Source of the DNA: Candidatus Uhrbacteria bacterium RIFOXYA2_FULL_40_9 | GTDB lineage: Bacteria > Patescibacteriota > Patescibacteriia > UBA9934 > GWF2-40-263 | DNA: 14,406 nt | NCBI GenBank assembly: GCA_001791615.1 | Contig: MGEY01000053.1 | Span: 4,873 to 19,278 of the forward strand | Reading direction: 5' to 3' | In this document: positions 1 through 5,501 of the stretch, piece by piece | Layout: each line of letters starts with the position of its first letter | Position numbering within the stretch: the stretch's first letter is position 1 | The notes under the pieces: generated by a model | Told to the model about the DNA's origin: nothing | The model's database searches: none | Seen by the model: the letters and a program-made list of their open reading frames with translations, nothing else | Program-made: the position numbers and the translations under genes

Positions 1-1
1 C

Positions 2-718
2 TCTCATCAACTTCGTACTCCGTTAACAGCTATGCGTCTTTTTATTGAAATGCTTGAAGATCAAAAAATTGGGACACTCAATCCAAAACAACAAGAATAT
101 CTCACAAACCTTGAGATATCTACGAAACGAATGATACGGCTTGTGAATGATCTTCTTAATGCATCGCGTTTAGAAACAGGAAGAATTTCTATTACGCCAA
201 GCAAGATGCAAGTAGAAAAGATGATTGATTCTATCATTAAAGAACTCATTCCTATTTCAAAAGAACATCAGTGTCGTGTTGATTTTCAAAAACCAAAAAA
301 GGCTCTCCCCCTAATTCATGTGGATACAGACTTAGTCGTGCAGATCGTGAAAAATGTACTGATGAATGCTTTGCACTATTCTTCTGGGAAAGAGTGTCAG
401 ATAAAAGTAAGCGTTGAAAAAAAGAAAAGGAAAAATGAGGATATGATTGAGATACGAGTAAAAGATAATGGCATTGGCATTCCAAAATCTGCTCAATCAC
501 ACATATTTACGAAGTTTTTTCGTGCAGATAATGCCATTAAAACAAAAACAGAAGGAACGGGGCTTGGCCTTTATGTTGCTAAGATGATCACAGATCTATG
601 TGAAGGAGAGATTGCGTTTGAGTCCACTCTTGGACTAGGGACCACTTTTTACATCAGTCTTCCGGTAAAAGGAGTTGAAGCAAGAAAAGGAGAAGCTGAG
701 ATTTCAAAAGTTTCTTGA
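2..718 (+). CDS. Sensor histidine kinase, C-terminal part (5' end off the window)
   Basis: This is the transmitter part of a two-component histidine kinase, which autophosphorylates on a histidine and passes the phosphate to a response regulator. The reading frame is open to the left edge. The H-box SHQLRTPLT lies at bases 2-28 with the phospho-acceptor His codon at 5-7, so the ATG at 32 is internal and the real start is upstream. Counting from that ATG, the N-box (around NVLMNALHYS) is at residues 108-117, the G1 box DNGIGIP at 145-151, the F-box (IFTKFFRADNA) at 158-168 and the G2 box GTGLGLYVAK at 175-184. All ATP-binding boxes of the HATPase_c fold are therefore present. Sensor and membrane segments are outside the window, so the signal is unknown. 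The response regulator 35 bases downstream is the likely partner. Confidence 0.93.
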   Translation, partial: SHQLRTPLTAMRLFIEMLEDQKIGTLNPKQQEYLTNLEISTKRMIRLVNDLLNASRLETGRISITPSKMQVEKMIDSIIKELIPISKEHQCRVDFQKPKKALPLIHVDTDLVVQIVKNVLMNALHYSSGKECQIKVSVEKKKRKNEDMIEIRVKDNGIGIPKSAQSHIFTKFFRADNAIKTKTEGTGLGLYVAKMITDLCEGEIAFESTLGLGTTFYISLPVKGVEARKGEAEISKVS

Positions 719-753
719 TACTATTTATTTATTGTTCATAACAAAAAATCTGT

Positions 754-1128
754 ATGAAAGAACGTAAAACAATTTTGCTTGTTGAAGATGATATTTTTCT
801 TGTTGCTGCGTATAAAGACGGATTGGAGCGAGAAGGATTCATTATTCAAGTTGCCACAGATGGGGAAGAAGCGATGGCCCAGCTTGCCAAAGAAATACCA
901 GATCTTATTTTGCTAGATCTAATTATGCCCGTGAAAGATGGGTTTGAAGTTTTAGAAGAAATGCATCAAGACGCTGACTTGAAAAAAATTCCTGTGATTA
1001 TTCTGACAAACCTTGGTCAAGAAGAAGATATTAAAAAAGGAAAAGAGTTAGGCGCGATTGATTATTTGGTTAAAGCAAATTTTACACTTGCAGAAGTGGT
1101 CAAAATTATTGAGAATCATTTGAAGTAG
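754..1128 (+). CDS. Single-domain response regulator (CheY-like receiver)
   Basis: A 124-residue receiver domain with no output domain, so it probably acts by protein-protein contact rather than by binding DNA. The conserved residues are visible: acidic pocket E11-D12-D13, phospho-acceptor D55 in LLDLIMP, the switch Thr T85 in ILTN, and the invariant Lys K107 in DYLVKA. The gene follows the kinase by 35 bases on the same strand and is followed by a terminator, which suggests a kinase-regulator unit separate from the pilus operon. Its position next to type IV pilus genes recalls the CheY-like pilus regulators of other bacteria (PilG/PilH), but nothing in the sequence proves that target. No Shine-Dalgarno precedes the ATG. 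Confidence 0.93.
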   Translation: MKERKTILLVEDDIFLVAAYKDGLEREGFIIQVATDGEEAMAQLAKEIPDLILLDLIMPVKDGFEVLEEMHQDADLKKIPVIILTNLGQEEDIKKGKELGAIDYLVKANFTLAEVVKIIENHLK

Positions 1129-1179
1129 CATGGGTTGCTGACAGAAGTGTGTTTGTCTGGTGAAACCTTTAGAAATAGA

Positions 1180-1212
1180 AAAAAGAATCCTTCAGAAAAA
1201 GGGATTCTTTTT
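1180..1212 (+). terminator. Rho-independent terminator after the response regulator
   Basis: The left arm AAAAAGAATCC (1180-1190) is exactly complementary to the right arm GGATTCTTTTT (1202-1212), with an 11-base loop. The right arm ends in a run of five T. It lies 51 bases after the response-regulator stop and before the pilB promoter, so it separates the two transcription units. The stem is AT-rich, so efficiency is uncertain. Confidence 0.75.
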
Positions 1213-1241
1213 GTAACAGTTTTATCCGTTTTATCTTCTCA

Positions 1242-1250
1242 TGCTATACT
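1242..1250 (+). promoter_or_regulatory. Extended -10 promoter of the first pilus operon
   Basis: TGCTATACT is an extended -10 element (TGn plus TATACT) ending 9 bases before the pilB start codon at 1260. No good -35 is seen at 16-18 bases upstream. With the usual 6-7 base distance, transcription would start at about 1256-1258, giving a leaderless or nearly leaderless mRNA. The 13-base pattern CTCATGnTATACT recurs before the second pilin gene (10823-10834). Confidence 0.6.
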
Positions 1251-1259
1251 GTAAGCACT

Positions 1260-1922
1260 ATGCCTTTATCAAAAGAGCAACTCCATGAAGCGCTTGTGGA
1301 GCGTGGAGGAGTCACGGAGGAACAATTTCAAGAAGCCGCAACGGCAAAAGAAGCGAGCCATGTCGAAATTGATCAAGTTTTGGTCAGTCGAGGGCTCTTG
1401 AAAGATGAACAAGTCGGTCAATTGATCGCTTGGTATTACGATGTCCCTTTTGTCAATTTACGACAAATCCATATTCTTGAAGAAATGACAGAACTTCTTC
1501 CAGAATCTTTTGCTCGCGCGCATCACATTCTTCCTGTGGAAGAAGAAAAGGGGATTGTACAAATCGCAACTGCCACTCCGGACGACTTGATTATCAAATC
1601 CCTTTTGGAAAAGTATTTACGTAAGCCAGTGACTTACATGTACGCGACAAAACGTGATCTTAATAATCACATGTATTTGTTTCGTCGTGATCCTTCGGTG
1701 GTCATCAAATCTTTACTTGAAAAACAGAAAGGATTAGGGCTTGGAGCTTCCATGATAGATGTCGTGAATGCCATTATTGATTTTGCTTACCAAAGTGGTG
1801 CATCAGATATCCATATAGAACCTGAGGATGATTACACGGTTGTTCGTTATCGTATTGATGGAATTTTCATGATATTGTCGAAATTCCTTTTGAAAACCAT
1901 GAAGCTATCATTACACGCCTAA
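1260..1922 (+). CDS. pilB: PilB 5' fragment (MshEN domain and N2 start)
   Basis: As the sequence stands, translation from 1260 gives 220 residues and stops at 1922. Residues 1-203 are genuine PilB: an MshEN-type domain, then the start of the ATPase N2 subdomain up to the RIDG motif. The last 17 residues after about F203 are out of frame and unrelated to the family. Alone this fragment has no Walker motifs and cannot hydrolyse ATP. MshEN domains of some PilB/MshE proteins bind cyclic di-GMP. The start is supported by the domain beginning right at the N-terminus. Confidence 0.6.
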   Translation: MPLSKEQLHEALVERGGVTEEQFQEAATAKEASHVEIDQVLVSRGLLKDEQVGQLIAWYYDVPFVNLRQIHILEEMTELLPESFARAHHILPVEEEKGIVQIATATPDDLIIKSLLEKYLRKPVTYMYATKRDLNNHMYLFRRDPSVVIKSLLEKQKGLGLGASMIDVVNAIIDFAYQSGASDIHIEPEDDYTVVRYRIDGIFMILSKFLLKTMKLSLHA

Positions 1923-1975
1923 AGGTTCTGTCACGTCTTGCCACAGATGAACATCGAGCGACCCAAGATGGAAAG

Positions 1976-2941
1976 ATGGTCTATAAGGATCATTGGGGAG
2001 AAAATATTGAGATTCGTCTTTCTGTGATTCCAACCACACATAAAGAAAAAGCAGTGATGCGTTTACTTTCTGATAAAAGCCGACGATTTTCCATGGCAGA
2101 TTTAGGATTACAACCAGAAGATTTTAAAAAAATGTCCGAGATGATTCATCGACCTTGGGGAATGATTTTAGTAACAGGTCCAACAGGATGTGGAAAAACT
2201 ACAACTTTGTACTCTGTACTCAAAGTGTTGAATCAACGAGATGTAAATATTACTACGATTGAAGACCCAGTGGAGTACGATATAGAAGGAGTCAATCAAA
2301 TTCAGGTAAATGAACGAACCAATCTTACTTTTGCGAAAGGACTTCGTTCTATTGTGCGACAAGATCCAGATATTATGATGGTGGGAGAAATTCGTGATCC
2401 AGAAACCGCAAGCATTGCCGTGAATGCGGCCATGACTGGACATTTAGTTCTTTCTACTTTGCATACCAATGATGCTGCAACCGCTTTTCCTCGACTCACA
2501 GAAATGGAAGTGGAAAACTTTTTAACGGCTTCTACTGTCAATTTGGTGATGGCTCAGCGTTTAGTGCGTCGGATCTGTATGAGTTGTATTCAAAGTGTGG
2601 AAATGACTGAATTAGAAGAACAGTTTATTGAAGGGATGCCAAAGGTAAAGGAATATCTTGAGGAGCTTGGAAAGAAAAAAGATATTTCAAAGTTTAAATT
2701 GTATAAAGGAAAGGGATGTAATGTTTGTAATCATACAGGATACCATGGGCGCATAGGGGTCTTTGAAATGCTTGTGGTTACGGATGCTATACGGGAAGCT
2801 ATTATGCAAGAGAAAAATGCCGATGAAATTCATGACATTGCCATTGCAGAAGGAATGACCAGTATGCTACATGATGGGCTCAGTAAGGTGATTGTTGGGC
2901 AAACAACTTTAGAGGAAATTATGCGCGTCGTGCGCGAATAA
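1976..2941 (+). CDS. pilB: PilB 3' fragment (ATPase core)
   Basis: This 321-residue piece has all catalytic motifs: Walker A at residues 68-75, Walker B at 130-141, His box at 154-164 and two CxxC pairs. Homology to PilB extends upstream of this ATG to base 1868 in the same frame, which includes the TDEHRATQDG segment. The ATG at 1976 is therefore a Met inside the domain and not a natural start. No ribosome binding site precedes it. Without the N2 segment the product would probably not assemble correctly. Confidence 0.55.
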   Translation: MVYKDHWGENIEIRLSVIPTTHKEKAVMRLLSDKSRRFSMADLGLQPEDFKKMSEMIHRPWGMILVTGPTGCGKTTTLYSVLKVLNQRDVNITTIEDPVEYDIEGVNQIQVNERTNLTFAKGLRSIVRQDPDIMMVGEIRDPETASIAVNAAMTGHLVLSTLHTNDAATAFPRLTEMEVENFLTASTVNLVMAQRLVRRICMSCIQSVEMTELEEQFIEGMPKVKEYLEELGKKKDISKFKLYKGKGCNVCNHTGYHGRIGVFEMLVVTDAIREAIMQEKNADEIHDIAIAEGMTSMLHDGLSKVIVGQTTLEEIMRVVRE

Positions 2942-2953
2942 AGCCCACGTTTT

Positions 2954-3931
2954 ATGGAGGATTTTCAAACACTTATTCATTTTGCCGTAAAGAAAGGCGC
3001 GTCTGATCTGCATCTTGTTGCAGGGGAACGGCCTTTTTTGCGTATTCAAGGGGCTCTTCAGGCAATAAAAAAAGAGCCTTATACAAAAACACAAGTGGAA
3101 AAGATTGTTTCAACACTTCTTTCACAAGAACAGTTGAAAGAATTAGCAGTTTCTGGAGATGTGGATACAGGCGCGATCATTGGAGAAATAAGTTTGAGGG
3201 TCAACATTCACAAACAAGCCACAGGATTAGCATTAGCTATACGTATTCTTCCAAAACAGATTCCAACTCCGGAAGAATTGGGTTTTTCCGAAATCATGAA
3301 ACAGATTCCTGCGTTTGAAAATGGACTCGTGATTATTAGTGGACCTGCAGGATCAGGAAAATCTACCACCCTTGCTTCATTAGTAGAACGCATGAATCAG
3401 ACTTCCGCACGTCATATCATCACCTTGGAAGATCCAATTGAATACCGCTTTACTAATCAACAAAGTTTAATTGAACAACGTCAGCTGGGAAGTGATTTTC
3501 CTAGTTTTGCAAAAGGATTACGTCATGTTTTACGCCAAGATCCAGATGTGATTGTGGTTGGGGAAATGCGTGATCCAGAAACCATTTCTTTGGCTCTTAC
3601 AGCTGCAGAAACAGGGCATTTAGTCCTTTCCACTTTACATGCCCCTAATGCTCCTGAAGTGGTGGAACGCATTGTCAATATTTTTGAAGGCGCAAAACAA
3701 CAACAAATCCTTGTACAACTTGCAGCGACCTTAAAGATGGTCATCACTCAACAACTTCTTCCAAATACAGAAGGAAAGCTCGTTGCGGCACGCGAAATTT
3801 TAACATCAACTCCGGCTGTGCGTAATGCCATTCGACAAAATAATCTTGGGACCCTTCAATCTGCTATTCAAACAGGAAAGAAGTTTGGCATGATCACTAT
3901 GGAACGATCCACGGAGGAATTGAACGGTTAA
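2954..3931 (+). CDS. pilT: PilT-type pilus retraction ATPase
   Basis: This is the hexameric ATPase that depolymerises pilins and drives twitching motility or DNA uptake. Its 325 residues show an N-terminal segment with GASDLHL (15-21), Walker A GPAGSGKST (130-138), Asp box ITLEDPIEY (156-164), Walker B DPDVIVVGEMRD (196-207), His box TGHLVLSTLHA (220-230) and the late PilT motif AVRNAIRQ (288-295), close to the AIRNLIRE of classical PilT. It has no MshEN domain and no zinc CxxC pairs, which separates it from PilB. The C-terminus stops soon after the GKKFGMITME segment, about 20 residues earlier than in many PilT proteins. Neither other frame continues the homology, so this looks natural. It starts 12 bases after pilB and ends 22 bases before pilC. 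The ATG is preceded by TTTT rather than a Shine-Dalgarno. Confidence 0.94.
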   Translation: MEDFQTLIHFAVKKGASDLHLVAGERPFLRIQGALQAIKKEPYTKTQVEKIVSTLLSQEQLKELAVSGDVDTGAIIGEISLRVNIHKQATGLALAIRILPKQIPTPEELGFSEIMKQIPAFENGLVIISGPAGSGKSTTLASLVERMNQTSARHIITLEDPIEYRFTNQQSLIEQRQLGSDFPSFAKGLRHVLRQDPDVIVVGEMRDPETISLALTAAETGHLVLSTLHAPNAPEVVERIVNIFEGAKQQQILVQLAATLKMVITQQLLPNTEGKLVAAREILTSTPAVRNAIRQNNLGTLQSAIQTGKKFGMITMERSTEELNG

Positions 3932-3953
3932 AATTCTAAGTGTCACAATTGGT

Positions 3954-5045
3954 ATGAATCAAGAAACTACACACATTCCTTTTTACAAAAAAGAAATCCA
4001 TTTTTTTCCTATTCGAACCGTGGAAATTGTGACCATGACAAAAAATTTCGCGGTGATGTTAAAGGCAGGATTAACCGTGAGTGAATCTTTAGTGATTCTT
4101 GCTGAACAAAGTTCTGGAAAACTTGCAAAGGTATTGAATCGACTCTCTCGCGAAGTTCGTTCGGGGCAATCTCTTGGAGATGTTCTTGTCCCTGAATCAA
4201 AAACATTTAATTCTTTGTTTATTAGCTCTGTACGTGTAGGAGAGAGCTCTGGAACCTTGAGCGAAAACCTTGAACATATAGCCGGACAACTTGAACGAGA
4301 ATATCGTATTCGTCGGAATATTCAATCTGCAATGTTATACCCAATGATTGTGCTGATCGCTACGTTTTTTTTGGGTATCGGGATCGCGACATTCGTGCTT
4401 CCTCAAATGGTGCGTGTGTTTGATTCTTTGAAAGCAGATCTTCCCTGGAGTACACGAACTGTACTTGCAGTTGCTACGATGTTTCAACACTACGGGTATT
4501 TAATTGTCCCTTTTTTGGTCATATTTTTTCTTGTGCTTGTTGGATTACTGCGACAGAAATTTTTGCATCGTTTTACACATCCGATTTTATTGCATTTCCC
4601 TATTATTCACGCTTTTCTTCATGATGTGAATCGGGCAAGGTTCTGTCGATCTGTAGGGATGCTTATTCAAAGTGGAGTTCCGATTCAAGAAAGCTTAGAA
4701 ATTGTGGGAAATTCTCTTAGTAATTATGTTTATCAACAATCAGCTTTGAGCATGCAGAAGAAAATTGAAACAGGTCAGTCTTTTTCTGATATCCTCACGT
4801 TTTATCCAAAACTTTATCCAAAAATGATCCTGCGTATGGTTGCGGTTGGGGAGCGCTCTGGAGGTCTTGGAGATTCTCTCCTATATCTCGCAAACTATTA
4901 TGAAGAGAAAATTGATTTTCAAGCTAAGAACTTTTCTTCTTTGTTAGAGCCAGTGTTATTGATTTTGATTGGACTCGTGGTTGGATTTGTGGCAGTTTCC
5001 ATTCTTTCTCCGATTTATTCGATTACCTCATCATTAAGGATGTAA
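3954..5045 (+). CDS. pilC: PilC inner-membrane platform protein
   Basis: This is the polytopic membrane protein of the GspF/PilC family on which the assembly ATPases act. It has 363 residues with two T2SSF repeats. The first starts near NFAVMLKAGL (31-40) and carries GESSG (96-100); the second starts near RARFCRSVGMLIQSGVP (227-243) and carries GERSG (299-303). Three hydrophobic spans at about 129-150, 180-198 and 332-354 fit the family topology. The ATG at 3954 gives a normal short cytoplasmic N-terminus. The order pilB-pilT-pilC is the classical one. A second PilC with matching architecture lies at 12771-13874, so the pairing of this one with the interrupted PilB upstream is inferred from position. 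Confidence 0.93.
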   Translation: MNQETTHIPFYKKEIHFFPIRTVEIVTMTKNFAVMLKAGLTVSESLVILAEQSSGKLAKVLNRLSREVRSGQSLGDVLVPESKTFNSLFISSVRVGESSGTLSENLEHIAGQLEREYRIRRNIQSAMLYPMIVLIATFFLGIGIATFVLPQMVRVFDSLKADLPWSTRTVLAVATMFQHYGYLIVPFLVIFFLVLVGLLRQKFLHRFTHPILLHFPIIHAFLHDVNRARFCRSVGMLIQSGVPIQESLEIVGNSLSNYVYQQSALSMQKKIETGQSFSDILTFYPKLYPKMILRMVAVGERSGGLGDSLLYLANYYEEKIDFQAKNFSSLLEPVLLILIGLVVGFVAVSILSPIYSITSSLRM

Positions 5046-5051
5046 GATTTT

Positions 5052-5501
5052 ATGCACCACCCGTTTTCACAAAACGGTTTTACCCTTGTGGAACTTCTTG
5101 TAGTGATCACTATTGTTGGGATTATCACCTTTTTAGGTATCAGGGCATTTTCAAATACCATCCCAAAAAGCTCACTTGAGCTTGATGCTGATCGTGTTGT
5201 TGAGTTGATCCATCGCGCGCAAGCACGAACATTGAGTGGAGATTTCAATGATGTTTGGGGGGTGTACCTTACAGCAACAAATAGCACATTGTTTAAAGGA
5301 ACAACCTTTGTCGGGCGGGATCCAGCTTTTGATGAAACCTATGGATTTTCAGAAACGGTAAGCGCCTCAGGGCTTTCAGAGATTGTGTTTGAAATACGAA
5401 CCGGAGAAACTTTAAACACCGGAACCATTACCCTTACTTCCACAGAATCTGGTGAAAGCATTCATCTTGTGGTGAATACAACAGGGCGTGTAAGCAGATA
5501 A
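5052..5501 (+). CDS. GspH/FimT-like minor pilin (pseudopilin)
   Basis: A 149-residue prepilin. The leader MHHPFSQNG is followed by FTLVELLVV, so prepilin peptidase would cut between G9 and F10 and leave F1 and E5 on the mature protein. One hydrophobic helix spans about 10-33. The WGVY motif (about 68-71), followed by beta-rich sequence, is typical of GspH/FimT-type pseudopilins, which prime or cap the pilus tip; in some species FimT binds DNA. A paralog with the same WGVY motif sits at 13876-14382. The gene starts 6 bases after pilC, and its stop overlaps the next start as TAATG, which suggests translational coupling. Subfamily assignment is less certain than the prepilin call. Confidence 0.87.
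   Translation: MHHPFSQNGFTLVELLVVITIVGIITFLGIRAFSNTIPKSSLELDADRVVELIHRAQARTLSGDFNDVWGVYLTATNSTLFKGTTFVGRDPAFDETYGFSETVSASGLSEIVFEIRTGETLNTGTITLTSTESGESIHLVVNTTGRVSR

Larger units (their letters stand above)
1260..2941 (+). pseudogene. pilB: PilB-type pilus extension ATPase, interrupted by a one-base frameshift
   Basis: This gene encodes the GspE/PilB ATPase that powers pilin assembly from the cytoplasmic side. Read as one protein with the frame restored it has about 560 residues, a normal PilB length. An MshEN (T2SSE_N) domain covers about residues 5-140, followed by the N2 segment with ASDIHIEP (181-188). The ATPase core has Walker A GPTGCGKT (about 307-314), Asp box (332-340), Walker B DPDIMMVGEIRD (369-380) and His box (393-403). 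Two CxxC pairs (about C440/C443 and C487/C490) form the usual zinc site. The frame breaks at the T-run 1864-1867: codons 1260-1868 are in one frame and 1868-2941 in another. One extra T or C there restores continuous homology across IDGIFHDIV. Walker A has Cys where Ser is usual. It is either a real frameshift or a sequence error. It is first in the operon, 12 bases before pilT. Confidence 0.88.

Noticed and set aside
32..34. ATG at 32 as the start of the histidine kinase gene
   Set aside because: The frame is open to the left edge and the bases before it encode the H-box with its phospho-acceptor His, so this Met is internal.
2168..2541. Open frames on the minus strand opposite pilB (and similar ones opposite pilT, pilM and pilB2)
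   Set aside because: They are antisense shadows of conserved ATPase coding sequence, have no family features, and recur opposite homologous segments.
3900..3953. A frameshift that shortened the PilT C-terminus
   Set aside because: Neither alternative frame continues PilT-like sequence after 3931, and the pilC start follows directly, so the short end seems natural.
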